This document shows positions 45,315 to 54,457 of a DNA stretch of 64,000 nt, one piece after another. Below the pieces are notes generated by a model. The model saw nothing but the letters and a program-made list of their open reading frames with translations, was not told the DNA's origin and ran no database searches. Made by a program: the position numbers and the translations under genes. Numbering within the stretch: the first letter of the stretch is position 1; every line of letters begins with the position of its first letter. Source of the DNA: JAQVEM01 sp964595565. GTDB taxonomy: Bacteria; Actinomycetota; Humimicrobiia; Humimicrobiales; Humimicrobiaceae. The stretch is from assembly GCA_964595565.1 (NCBI GenBank), contig CAZQQX010000004.1, forward strand, positions 18,166 to 82,165, written 5' to 3'.

Positions 45315-47780
45315 TTAAACTTTTAATGCCTTCCCGCGGGTTAATTTTTTGATTTCAAAGTGTATTTTCTTATCTCTGGCACTAACCTCCACTTTCTGGC
45401 CTGATTTTACCTCGCCACTTATCAGCTTTTCGGAAAGTGGGTCCTCTACTAGACTCTGAATGCACCTTCTCATGGGCCGTGCACCCATCGCCTGGTCATA
45501 CCCCTTTTCCAGCAGTAAATCCTTTGCACTCTTCTTGAGCTCTATGTTAATACCCTGAAGCTCCAGCTGCTGTTGCACCCTGGACATCATAAGATCCATG
45601 ATGCTGTAAATTTGATTCTTTTGCAATTTATGAAACACTATGACCTCATCAACCCTGTTTAAAAATTCGGGCCGGAAAGCCTGTTTTAGCTCACTCATTA
45701 CTTTTTCCTTAATTTCATCATAGGACAGGTCTTCTGTGTTTATTATTTTAAAACCCATCGGAGTATTCTTCTGTATTTCCCTGGCTCCCAGATTTGATGT
45801 CATTATCATTACTGTATTCTTGAAATCTACTCTCTTGCCCTGTGAATCAGTAAGATGACCATCTTCAAAAATCTGAAGTAGAATATTAAAAACATCGGGG
45901 TGCGCCTTTTCTATCTCATCCAGCAGTATTACACTGTAGGGCTTTCTTCTTACAAGTTCGGTTAGCTGACCTCCTTCATCATAACCAACATACCCGGGCG
46001 GAGAACCAACCAGCTTTGATACAGAGTGCTTCTCCATGTACTCGGACATATCAATTTGTATCAGGGCTTCTTCTTTATCAAATAAAAACTCTGCTATAGT
46101 CTTGGCCAGTTCAGTCTTTCCAACCCCCGAGGGCCCCAGAAACATAAAGGAACCTATGGGCCTCCTCGGGTCCTTTAGCCCGGAACGTGACCTTCTTATA
46201 GCTCTTGAGACAGTTTTAATAGCTTCATCCTGACCTACAACTCTCCTGTGCAGTTCATCTTCCATACCCATCAACTTGGATGATTCGCTTGAAGTTAGCT
46301 TATATACCGGAATACCCGTCCAGTTTGACAGCACCTCTGTTATTTCATTTTCTCCAACCGTTTCCTTGCCTGCCTTTTTGGACCCGGTGCTAATCTCTTC
46401 TATATCTCTTTTTTCTTTAATTAGCTGCTTTTCCTTATCACGCAACTGCGCTGCTTTTTCAAAATCCTGTGATACTATCGCTTTCTTTTTTTCACCCGCA
46501 ATTTTATCAATATTTAGTTCAATTTCTTTCAGGTCGGGCGGCGTGGTAAGAGTTCTAACTCTTACTCTGGATGCAGCTTCATCTATTAAATCTATGGCTT
46601 TATCTGGTAAAAATCTATCGCTAATATAACGGTAGGATAATTTTGCTGCCGCAACTATTGCATCATCGGTTATATTAAGGTTATGGAATGATTCATATTT
46701 ATTCCTTAGCCCTTTTAATATTTCTATGGTCTCATAGACTGTCGGCTCATTTATAAAGATAGGCTGGAATCGTCTTTCAAGTGCCTTATCTTTCTCAACA
46801 TATTTGCGATACTCATTTGCAGTAGTGGCTCCAATAGTCTGGATTTCTCCCCTGGCGAGCATTGGCTTTAATATGCTTGCAGCATCTATGGCACCCTCGG
46901 CGGCACCGGCACCTACCAGGGTGTGAACTTCGTCAATAAAAAGTATTATATCACCATTATCTTTAATCTCTGCAAGTACCTTCTTTAATCTCTCCTCAAA
47001 ATCCCCCCTGTATCTGGAACCTGCAACCAGAGCTCCAAGGTCAAGGGTAAATATCTTTTTGTCGGAAAGATTCGAAGGAACTTTTTTTGAACAGATAAAC
47101 TGTGCCAGCCCTTCAACAATTGCGGTTTTCCCAACACCCGATTCACCTATTAAAATAGGGTTATTTTTAGTCCTTCTGGAAAGTATCTGTATTATCCTGT
47201 CAATTTCCTTTCTTCTCCCAATAAGAGGGTCAAGTTTATCTTCCTGCGCCAGCAGGGTCAGATCTTTTCCATACTGAAGCAGCATTTTAACTGGTTTTTT
47301 ATTGCTCTTCTCTATTGTACTTTTTTCAGGTTCTGAATAGTAGGGCTGCTTATTTAAAAGCTCTTTTACTTTATCTTTTACAATATCCAGAGTAATCCCG
47401 AGGCCGTTCAGAACTCTTGCTGCTACACCTTCTCCTTCTCTCAGCAAACCCAGTAAAATGTGTTCTGTTCCTATATAATTATGTCCCATTTGGAGAGCTT
47501 CTCTTAAAGACAGCTCTAAAACTTTCTTGGCTCTCGGAGTAAACGGTATATGCTCATATGATTCAGAAGTACCCTCGGTAATTACCTCTTTTATTTCCGC
47601 CCTTATTTCTTCAATTGATATATTTAGCTCATAGAAGACCCTGGTGGCAATTCCTTCTTTTTCATCAATTAATCCCAGCAGGATATGCTCGGTGCCAATA
47701 TAGTTCTGTTTTAGGAACCTTGCTTCGTCCTGAGCTTTGACTATTACTTTTCTTGCTCTCTCAGTAAATCTCTCAAACAT
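45315..47780 (-). CDS. clpC: AAA+ unfoldase of the ClpCP protease
   Basis: The 821-residue Hsp100 has two N-terminal Clp repeats (about 1-145), AAA domain 1 with Walker A GESGVGKT (212-219) and FIDEVHTLVGAG, a middle region with a UvrB/UvrC-like motif (SQDFEKAAQLRDKEKQLIKE), and AAA domain 2 with GPSGVGKTELAKTIAE, LLDEIEKAHPDVFN and the C-terminal D2 small domain. It feeds arginine-phosphorylated or adaptor-bound proteins to ClpP. Its ATG directly follows the mcsB stop, so mcsA-mcsB-clpC is one unit. Confidence 0.97.
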   Translation of the reverse strand: MFERFTERARKVIVKAQDEARFLKQNYIGTEHILLGLIDEKEGIATRVFYELNISIEEIRAEIKEVITEGTSESYEHIPFTPRAKKVLELSLREALQMGHNYIGTEHILLGLLREGEGVAARVLNGLGITLDIVKDKVKELLNKQPYYSEPEKSTIEKSNKKPVKMLLQYGKDLTLLAQEDKLDPLIGRRKEIDRIIQILSRRTKNNPILIGESGVGKTAIVEGLAQFICSKKVPSNLSDKKIFTLDLGALVAGSRYRGDFEERLKKVLAEIKDNGDIILFIDEVHTLVGAGAAEGAIDAASILKPMLARGEIQTIGATTANEYRKYVEKDKALERRFQPIFINEPTVYETIEILKGLRNKYESFHNLNITDDAIVAAAKLSYRYISDRFLPDKAIDLIDEAASRVRVRTLTTPPDLKEIELNIDKIAGEKKKAIVSQDFEKAAQLRDKEKQLIKEKRDIEEISTGSKKAGKETVGENEITEVLSNWTGIPVYKLTSSESSKLMGMEDELHRRVVGQDEAIKTVSRAIRRSRSGLKDPRRPIGSFMFLGPSGVGKTELAKTIAEFLFDKEEALIQIDMSEYMEKHSVSKLVGSPPGYVGYDEGGQLTELVRRKPYSVILLDEIEKAHPDVFNILLQIFEDGHLTDSQGKRVDFKNTVMIMTSNLGAREIQKNTPMGFKIINTEDLSYDEIKEKVMSELKQAFRPEFLNRVDEVIVFHKLQKNQIYSIMDLMMSRVQQQLELQGINIELKKSAKDLLLEKGYDQAMGARPMRRCIQSLVEDPLSEKLISGEVKSGQKVEVSARDKKIHFEIKKLTRGKALKV

Positions 47781-48866
47781 TTAATCAACTTCCTTTAATA
47801 TTTTTTCTCTTATCATATCGGCTCTAATCATATCAATTCTGTCATCTCCCGGCTTATCGCTTATCTCCATATCCACTATAATATGTGAATTACTTATTTT
47901 ACCCGCTAATTCAAAAAAATTAAAGTCAATAACACCATCAATCAGGTCCATATCAAGGCCCAGTCTTATAATTGATAATAATTCTAATGCTTCTTCATAC
48001 GATAACATTTTAGCATACTTTAGCAAACCAAAGGAGCGGTAGATATTATCCCTTATTCCCAGAAGATCATTTTTCCTGAGCTGTTTTCTTTCCTTCTGCT
48101 CCTCTTCAATTATATTCAAACAAATTGCCTGCATCTCTTCAAGTATCTCTTTCTCTCCCTTTCCCAGGGTAGCCTGATTGAAGACTTTAAATAAATTACC
48201 AACTATTTCAGATTGTCTGACAAAATATCCGCTGACCCGGTAGCCAATTTTACCTATCCTTTTCAGCAAATCAGCGAATCCAGGGCTTACCGCAAGCACC
48301 GGAAGGTGCGCAACTGCAGTTACCCTTAATGCAGTTCCTATATCAGATGGACTCGCAGTAAGATACCCGAGATTTTTATCAAAGGCAAAAGTTACTCCTT
48401 TTTCAAAATATCTCTCTATTCTGGTAACTTCTTTATATGCTTTATATATCTGGAGTGCGGGATATATGCTCTGAATTGTTATGTGATCCTCGTGATTGAT
48501 TATTACTGCCGAGGACACTGGCCAGGTCCGGCCATTTTTTAAAAAAATACCCCTGCCGCTTATCTTACGTAATATCTCCGGGTCGAGCATGTAATCTTTT
48601 ATTAATAGATTTCTCTGCAGCCCTTTTATGCTTTTAATATCATAAAACCGGAAGTTTTTAAATCCTCCGCTATCACCCATGTATTTTCTTATCTCCCTTA
48701 ACATAGCATTTTTTTCCTGGCTCCCGCTTATACTCGCAAATTTCCTTTCAGCAATGTTTCTTGCAATTTTTACTTTAGTATTTAATATAATCTTGTTCTT
48801 ATTTATATTCTTATGTTTATCTCTGCTGATTTCATTTTCCAGCAGATAAAATTTCTTATCTGCCAT
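47781..48866 (-). CDS. mcsB: Protein-arginine kinase McsB, divergent
   Basis: The 361-residue phosphagen-kinase-like protein marks substrates on Arg for ClpCP. The NEED box reads NHED (124-127), keeping the second Glu that serves as catalytic base in the fold; GTALRVTAVAHLPVL and NQATLGKGE are recognisable. The N-terminal ATP-binding SSRxR motif of relatives is NTKVK (29-33), with both Arg changed to Lys, and the Cys of the SCPTN segment is absent (ASPSD, 171-175). It overlaps mcsA by 11 bases. Function is likely but activity is uncertain. Confidence 0.9.
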   Translation of the reverse strand: MADKKFYLLENEISRDKHKNINKNKIILNTKVKIARNIAERKFASISGSQEKNAMLREIRKYMGDSGGFKNFRFYDIKSIKGLQRNLLIKDYMLDPEILRKISGRGIFLKNGRTWPVSSAVIINHEDHITIQSIYPALQIYKAYKEVTRIERYFEKGVTFAFDKNLGYLTASPSDIGTALRVTAVAHLPVLAVSPGFADLLKRIGKIGYRVSGYFVRQSEIVGNLFKVFNQATLGKGEKEILEEMQAICLNIIEEEQKERKQLRKNDLLGIRDNIYRSFGLLKYAKMLSYEEALELLSIIRLGLDMDLIDGVIDFNFFELAGKISNSHIIVDMEISDKPGDDRIDMIRADMIREKILKEVD

Positions 48867-49395
48867 ATATATTTTTCTCCAATTTCTTTATTCTGTCCCT
48901 TATTTTTGCGGCCTCCTCAAAATTCTCTATTATTATCTCATTCTGAAGACTGCTTCTTAAGTCTCTCAAACTTTTTTCCATCTTTATTTTTCTGGTAGCA
49001 TTAACAGGTATTTTACTTTTATTCTCCAGGCTCCCCTGGATGGACTTTATAACCGGAAACAGTTCATCCTTAAATTCCCTGTAGCAATTGCTGCACCCCA
49101 CCTTCCTGTTCCTCTGGATAGTTTTCAGGTCAATGCCGCAATAAGAGCATTTCTTATTCCTTCTGTAATTAAAGTCTGCCCAGGTTTTTTTATCCTTTTC
49201 AGGAACATAATCGTTACTGCCGGTATCGAGCAGCCGGTACAGAATCCTGGAAAGATCATCGTAAAAATTTTCGTCATCCAGGAAATAAAATTTCTTAGCG
49301 CATTCCCTGCATATGTTCATTTTTTCTACTTTACTGCCCTGAATCTTTATCAAATGAATGTTAGCTTCATTAACATGACACAAATCACATTTCAT
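48856..49395 (-). CDS. mcsA: McsA, zinc-finger activator of McsB
   Basis: The 179-residue protein has four CxxC pairs in two zinc modules (CDLC at 3-6 with CREC about 28-31; CSYC about 83-86 with CSNC about 101-104) and a C-terminal UvrB/UvrC motif (ENFEEAAKIRDRIKKLEK). In Bacillus it activates and recruits McsB to ClpC. It is the first gene of mcsA-mcsB-clpC. A TATAAT lies about 60 bases upstream; CtsR, usually encoded just before, is missing. Confidence 0.95.
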   Translation of the reverse strand: MKCDLCHVNEANIHLIKIQGSKVEKMNICRECAKKFYFLDDENFYDDLSRILYRLLDTGSNDYVPEKDKKTWADFNYRRNKKCSYCGIDLKTIQRNRKVGCSNCYREFKDELFPVIKSIQGSLENKSKIPVNATRKIKMEKSLRDLRSSLQNEIIIENFEEAAKIRDRIKKLEKNIYGR

Positions 49396-49456
49396 TACTA
49401 AATCTCCATTACAGAATTATTTATTTTAAACTTTTTATTTTTGTATTTGCAAAAAA

Positions 49457-49462
49457 ATTATA
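49457..49462 (-). promoter_or_regulatory. -10 element upstream of mcsA
   Basis: TATAAT on the minus strand lies 62 bases before the mcsA ATG, in the 121-base gap after lysS. No matching -35 at 16-18 bases is convincing, and no tandem GGTCAAA CtsR box was seen. A separate promoter for the mcs-clpC unit is plausible. Confidence 0.4.
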
Positions 49463-49516
49463 TCATCTTTTTTTTAAGAATAAACTTGAATCAACCAAAT
49501 TAAATTAATAATTTGC

Positions 49517-51100
49517 TTATTCTTGTTCTGGTCTCAAAAGGGGAAAAAGAATTACATCTCTTATGGAATCGCTGCCCGTCAGTAACATAACAAGCCTGTC
49601 AATTCCAATTCCCTCTCCGCCTGTGGGTGGCATTCCATATTCAAGGGCTTTTAAGAAATCTATATCAATTTTACCGGTAATTCTTTCTTCTTCAAACTTG
49701 CTCTTTATCTGGTTCTTAAATCTTTCCAGCTGTTCCGCAGGGTCAATCAGCTCTGAGAACGCATTGGCAATTTCTTCTCCCCCAATAAATAACTCAAATC
49801 TCTCAGTTAAATTTTCATTTTCGGGATGCCTTTTTGCCAGTGGAGATATTTCTATTGGATAATCTTTTATAAAAGTGGGCTGGACAAGTTTGGGCTCAAC
49901 CAGAGACTCAAATATCTCATTTATAATCTTACCCCTGCCCGAATCCCCATCAATTTCTACATTAGAATTCTTTGCTATTAATAATAATTCTTCAGTTGTG
50001 CTGTCAAAACTTACTCTGACCCCGCCAATTTTATGAATCGCTTCAATCATGGTAAGCTTCTCCCAATCACCATCAAGATTAATCTCGTTACCCCTGTAAT
50101 TTGTGTTTAATTTACCCGTTGCCTTTTTTGAAACAAACTTTACAAGCTCTTCTGTTAGCTCCATCATATCATTATAATCAGCATACGCCTGATAAAACTC
50201 CAGCATTGTAAACTCCGGATTGTGCCTGTAAGATATTCCTTCGTTCCTAAAATTTCTGTTAATTTCAAAAACTTTCTCAAATCCACCTATAATCAACCTT
50301 TTTAAATATAATTCAGGAGCAATTCTTAAATACAGGTCTATATCCAGCGCATTATGATGGGTTATAAAGGGCCTTGCTGCAGCCCCTCCCGGAATTAATT
50401 GAAGCATGGGTGTTTCAACTTCTTTAAAACCACGGCTGTTCAGAAAATACCTAATGGAGTCTATTATTTTGATTCTTGTCAGAAATACTTCCCTGACTTC
50501 TGGATTCATGATAAAGTCCAGATATCTCTGCCTGTATCTTAGCTCCTTATCCTTTAAGCCGTGCCATTTTTCGGGAAGAACCCTTATAGCTTTGCTCAAC
50601 AGCCTGAACCCGGCCACATTTATAGAAAGTTCACCGGTGTGAGTCACAAAAACATTTCCTTCTACCCCTATCCAGTCACCAATATCAAGATTTAAAAATT
50701 CTTCGTAACCTTCTTTTCCGACTTCTTTCAGGCTAACATATAATTGAATTTTTCCTGTAAAGTCTTTTATATCAGCAAAAGTAGCCTTTCCATGCTTTCT
50801 AAAGCTCATAAGTCTTCCTGCTATTTTAAAAACAGCGTCATCCTTTTCACCCTTTAAAAGGCTACTGTATTTCGTTTTTACATCTATTATGTCGCTATCT
50901 TTTTCAAATCCTGCCGCGTATATATTTTTACCCTCTTTTCTTAAAGACTTCATCTTCTCAAGCTTCTTTTCCATAGCCTCTGCCAGTGGCTTTTCAAACT
51001 CCATTAAATATTTGCTTTCCGAAGAAAGAAGTTCACCGGTTTTATCACTGCTTATATTCAGTACATCGCCTGTTTTATTTTTATCATCATTTTTTTTCAT
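49517..51100 (-). CDS. lysS: Lysyl-tRNA synthetase, class II
   Basis: The 527-residue enzyme has the anticodon-binding OB fold (VFKIAGRLMSFRKHGKATFADI), motif 1 (FKEVETPMLQLIPGGAAARPF), motif 2 (FEINRNFRNEGISYRHNPEFTMLEFY) and motif 3 (GGEGIGIDRLVMLLTGSDSIRDVILFP). An N-terminal extension of about 35 residues, rich in Lys, Asp and Ser, makes it longer than the usual 490-500. It follows greA, as in other bacteria where greA and lysS are linked. Confidence 0.96.
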   Translation of the reverse strand: MKKNDDKNKTGDVLNISSDKTGELLSSESKYLMEFEKPLAEAMEKKLEKMKSLRKEGKNIYAAGFEKDSDIIDVKTKYSSLLKGEKDDAVFKIAGRLMSFRKHGKATFADIKDFTGKIQLYVSLKEVGKEGYEEFLNLDIGDWIGVEGNVFVTHTGELSINVAGFRLLSKAIRVLPEKWHGLKDKELRYRQRYLDFIMNPEVREVFLTRIKIIDSIRYFLNSRGFKEVETPMLQLIPGGAAARPFITHHNALDIDLYLRIAPELYLKRLIIGGFEKVFEINRNFRNEGISYRHNPEFTMLEFYQAYADYNDMMELTEELVKFVSKKATGKLNTNYRGNEINLDGDWEKLTMIEAIHKIGGVRVSFDSTTEELLLIAKNSNVEIDGDSGRGKIINEIFESLVEPKLVQPTFIKDYPIEISPLAKRHPENENLTERFELFIGGEEIANAFSELIDPAEQLERFKNQIKSKFEEERITGKIDIDFLKALEYGMPPTGGEGIGIDRLVMLLTGSDSIRDVILFPLLRPEQE

Positions 51101-51135
51101 TGTTAAACCAAAATAAATTATAGCCCTTTAAATTT

Positions 51136-51603
51136 TCATTTAATCTTTATTACTTTCAACCTCTTGGTTTCATCTGGAGTTTTAACCATCACTTCATCTC
51201 CTGCTTTTCTATTAAGCAGGGCTCTTCCCATGGGTGATTCATCCGAAATTTTGTTTTTTTCCGGGTCTGATTCTATAGAGCTGACTATTTTAAACTCTTT
51301 ATCCTTTTTCCTGACAATATCCCTTACCACTACAACTGAACCCAAACCAACTACTTCTTTGCTCTTTTTATTTTCAATAATCACGTAATTGCTCAGAATC
51401 TCATTTATCTGCTCTATCCTTCCCTCTATAAAAGCCTGCTCATTTTTAGCATATTCATACTCTGAATTCTCGGTTAGATCCCCTCCTGAATTTTTGGCTT
51501 CTTTTAATCTTCTGGCTATTTCTTTACGCTTGACATTAATGAGATTTTCCCTCTCCCCGAGCAGCTCTTCGTACCCTTCTTTTGTTAGGCGATACTCTTT
51601 CAT
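51136..51603 (-). CDS. greA: Transcription elongation factor GreA
   Basis: The 155-residue factor rescues backtracked RNA polymerase by RNA cleavage. It starts YRLTKEGYEELLGERENLIN; the coiled-coil tip has GGDLTENSEYEYAKNEQAFIEGRI with the acidic residues that enter the secondary channel; the C-terminal globular domain has ISDESPMGRALLNRKAGDEV. It is the first gene behind a consensus promoter at 51700-51728. Confidence 0.97.
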   Translation of the reverse strand: MKEYRLTKEGYEELLGERENLINVKRKEIARRLKEAKNSGGDLTENSEYEYAKNEQAFIEGRIEQINEILSNYVIIENKKSKEVVGLGSVVVVRDIVRKKDKEFKIVSSIESDPEKNKISDESPMGRALLNRKAGDEVMVKTPDETKRLKVIKIK

Positions 51604-51699
51604 AAGCTAATTCCTCCGATTTCTGAACTTCTATTAATACTTCATCAACATTTATTTCCAGTACTGAGGTTATTAATAAATCACTTATTTAATTGAGGT

Positions 51700-51728
51700 A
51701 TTATATGGTATGATATATGAGATGTCAA
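51700..51728 (-). promoter_or_regulatory. Consensus sigma-A promoter of the greA-lysS run
   Basis: Minus-strand TTGACA (51728-51723), a 17-base spacer and TATAAT (51705-51700) match the consensus at all twelve positions. The start of transcription would fall about 90 bases before the greA ATG. It probably drives greA and lysS and may read on into mcsA-mcsB-clpC-disA and beyond. Confidence 0.85.
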
Positions 51729-51742
51729 AAGCAAAAAATTAA

Positions 51743-52525
51743 CTAACCGAATCTCCCGGTTATATAATCCTCTGTCCTTTTATCGCCAGGGTTTGTAAAT
51801 ATCCTGTTGGTATCATCATATTCAATCAAAGTTGCCGGCTCCCCAATTTTTTCCGTAAGAAAAAACGCCGCTTTCTGTGAAACTCTTGCAGCCTGCTGCA
51901 TGTTATGCGTAACTATTATTATAGTATAATTTTCCTTGAGCTCATCTATCAGGTCCTCTATTTTCTGAGTAGAGATGGGGTCCAGCGCTGATGCAGGTTC
52001 GTCCATTAATATTATCTCAGGATTTACAGCAAGTAACCTGGCAATACACAATCTCTGCTGCTGGCCCCCTGATAGGTCCAGGGCATTTGAGTTTAACTTA
52101 TGCTTAACTTCATCCCAGAGGGCAGCCCTTTTTAAACTATTCTCTACAATCAAATCAAGCTGCTCTCTCCGGTATCTTTTATGTAATCGCGGGCCATAAA
52201 CTATATTCTCATAAATAGTTTTTGGAAAAGGATTCGGCCTCTGAAAAACCATTCCTATTCTTTTTCTTAATTCTACAACGTCAATATTATCTTTATATAT
52301 ATCAACATCATCAATTTTTATCTCACCTTCTACTCTGGTATTGGGCAGCAGTTCATTCATCCGGTTAAATGTTCTCAGGAAAGTAGATTTTCCACATCCT
52401 GAAGGACCTATTATAGCAGTTATGGCATTCTTCTTTATGTCCATATCAATATCTGCCAGCACTTTTATGTTGCCATAATAAAATCCATAATCTCTTATTC
52501 TTATTTTAATTTCATCTTCTTTCAT
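51743..52525 (-). CDS. pstB: Phosphate ABC transporter ATP-binding protein
   Basis: The 260-residue single-domain ATPase has the PstB features: YYGNIKVLADIDMDIKKN, Walker A GPSGCGKSTFLRTFNRMNEL, MVFQRPNPFPKTIYENI, signature LSGGQQQRLCIARLLA and Walker B IILMDEPASALDPIST. It should power PstSCA phosphate uptake, but no pstS, pstC, pstA or phoU lies within the window; it stands alone between purE and greA. Phosphate specificity rests on the PNPFP and FNRMNEL motifs. Confidence 0.93.
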   Translation of the reverse strand: MKEDEIKIRIRDYGFYYGNIKVLADIDMDIKKNAITAIIGPSGCGKSTFLRTFNRMNELLPNTRVEGEIKIDDVDIYKDNIDVVELRKRIGMVFQRPNPFPKTIYENIVYGPRLHKRYRREQLDLIVENSLKRAALWDEVKHKLNSNALDLSGGQQQRLCIARLLAVNPEIILMDEPASALDPISTQKIEDLIDELKENYTIIIVTHNMQQAARVSQKAAFFLTEKIGEPATLIEYDDTNRIFTNPGDKRTEDYITGRFG

Positions 52526-52684
52526 TAATTCAGCACCGGGATTTATGTAATATTTTAAACATAAAAATTACTCTAAATCTTTAAATCAAGCGGAATGATA
52601 GCAGAAATCTTTAAAATAATTAACCATAAGGTAATAATTTTAATAAAACTTTAATAATTCAATGACAGAGTAATCCAATCAGTA

Positions 52685-53146
52685 TCACTCTTCTAATCCT
52701 GTTTTATATTCCTTTAACTTCTCTCCCAGGTCATTATACTTAAGGGCAAGTATTTGAATAGCCATAATTGCCGCATTTTCCGCACCATCTATAGACATAC
52801 ATGCTACAGGAACCCCGGGCGGCATCTGCACTATGGACAAAAGTGAATCCAGCCCTCCAGGACCCGGTGTTCTAACCGGTACTCCTATCACGGGAACTGT
52901 GGTATAAGATGCAATCACACCGGGAAGATGGGCCGCTTTCCCGGCCCCTGCGATTATTACCTCTATGCCATTATCTTTTGCGTTCCTGGCGAATTCTCTT
53001 GTTTTTTCAGGCGTCCTGTGAGCCGATATCACACTCACCTCATACTCTACTCCAAATTTCTTCAAAATATCCAGTGCTTTCCTCATAACACTCTCATCCG
53101 AAGCGCTGCCCATAACTACTGCAACTTTTTTATCATAAGCAGCCAT
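52685..53146 (-). CDS. purE: N5-carboxyaminoimidazole ribonucleotide mutase
   Basis: The 153-residue class I PurE shows VVMGSASDESVMRKA, VISAHRTPEKTREFA (catalytic His region), IIAGAGKAAHLPGV and LLSIVQMPPGVPVACMSID. It rearranges N5-CAIR to CAIR in purine synthesis. It starts inside the stop of purD. The usual partner PurK is not in the window. Confidence 0.96.
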   Translation of the reverse strand: MAAYDKKVAVVMGSASDESVMRKALDILKKFGVEYEVSVISAHRTPEKTREFARNAKDNGIEVIIAGAGKAAHLPGVIASYTTVPVIGVPVRTPGPGGLDSLLSIVQMPPGVPVACMSIDGAENAAIMAIQILALKYNDLGEKLKEYKTGLEE

Positions 53147-54435
53147 TATTCACTCCTTTCAGCTCTTAACGCAATATCTTTTCTGTACTGCATCCCTCTA
53201 AATTTTATTTTTTCTATTGCCCTGTATACTTTCTTTCTTGCTTCCTTAAAAGTTTCACCCCTGGAAACAACGCCCAGAACTCTCCCACCATTTGTTACTA
53301 CATTAGAATTCTCCATTTTTGTACCGGCATGAAATACAATTGGATCACTGTCATTTTCAAAATCGTCCAGTCCCTTTATAATATCTCCTGAAGATGAGCT
53401 CTCCGGATATCCCTCAGATGCAGCCACCACACAGACACATTTATCTTTATCCCATCCAAGTTCTTCCCTTTTTAAATTCCCCTCCGCACATTCCAGAAGC
53501 ACGGGAAGTAAATCATCCTCTAATCTTGGAAGTATGACCTGCGTTTCAGGGTCTCCAAACCTGCAATTATATTCCAGAAGATAGGGCTTACCTTTACTTA
53601 TCATAATTCCAGCATAAAGAACCCCCCTGTACCTTATGCCTTCCTTTATCATTGCCTCGAATGAAGGAAAAACAATTTCATCCAGAATCTGCCTGTAAGT
53701 TTTATCATCAACTGCTGGTACCGGACTGTAGCTTCCCATTCCTCCTGTATTTTTGCCCCTGTCATTATCAAAAATCCTCTTATAATCCTGGGCCGGAGCC
53801 ATTGGTATTATTTTTTTACCGTCACAAATACTCAATACAGATACTTCGTACCCATCCAGGAATTCTTCAACTATAACCCTGCTTCCCGAAACACCGAACT
53901 TATCTTTCACCAGACAATCTTTTAAAGCTTCAAGAGCCTGTTCCCTGTCGCCTGCTATAATAACCCCTTTTCCGGCTGCCAGCCCGTCAGCTTTTATAAC
54001 AAGGGGGAATTCATTCCTGCTTTTTATAAACTCCGCTGCCCGGTCGTACTCCGCCCTTTCAAAAACAATACCCTCCGGGGTAGGTATATTATTTCTTTTG
54101 AGAAACTCCCTGGTAAATACTTTACTGCCCTCTATGGCAGCAGCTTTTTTATCGGGGCCAAAAATTTTACAACCCCTCTCATTAAAATAATCTACAATTC
54201 CATCTACCAGCGGAGCTTCCGGCCCGACTACAGTCAGGTCGATACCTTTATTTTTAACAAGTTTTACGAGCTCATGAAAGTTATTTCTGGATACATCCAT
54301 ATTGATGCATTCAGCAATCCCGGCTATTCCGGCATTGCCCGGTACTGCATATATCTTATCTGCAAGCGGGCTTTTTGAGATTTTCCATATCAGGCAGTGT
54401 TCCCTGCCGCCACTGCCTATTACCAGTATATTCAC
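53146..54435 (-). CDS. purD: Phosphoribosylamine--glycine ligase
   Basis: The 429-residue ATP-grasp enzyme makes GAR. It shows NILVIGSGGREHCLIWKIS, VGPEAPLVDGIVDYF, VIKADGLAAGKGVIIA, MGSYSPVPAVDD and LLEYNCRFGDPETQVILPRL. It follows purA by 22 bases and overlaps purE by a base, giving a purA-purD-purE set that is separate from other pur genes. Confidence 0.97.
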   Translation of the reverse strand: MNILVIGSGGREHCLIWKISKSPLADKIYAVPGNAGIAGIAECINMDVSRNNFHELVKLVKNKGIDLTVVGPEAPLVDGIVDYFNERGCKIFGPDKKAAAIEGSKVFTREFLKRNNIPTPEGIVFERAEYDRAAEFIKSRNEFPLVIKADGLAAGKGVIIAGDREQALEALKDCLVKDKFGVSGSRVIVEEFLDGYEVSVLSICDGKKIIPMAPAQDYKRIFDNDRGKNTGGMGSYSPVPAVDDKTYRQILDEIVFPSFEAMIKEGIRYRGVLYAGIMISKGKPYLLEYNCRFGDPETQVILPRLEDDLLPVLLECAEGNLKREELGWDKDKCVCVVAASEGYPESSSSGDIIKGLDDFENDSDPIVFHAGTKMENSNVVTNGGRVLGVVSRGETFKEARKKVYRAIEKIKFRGMQYRKDIALRAERSE

Positions 54436-54457
54436 TTTATCTCCTTAAATAAAAGTA

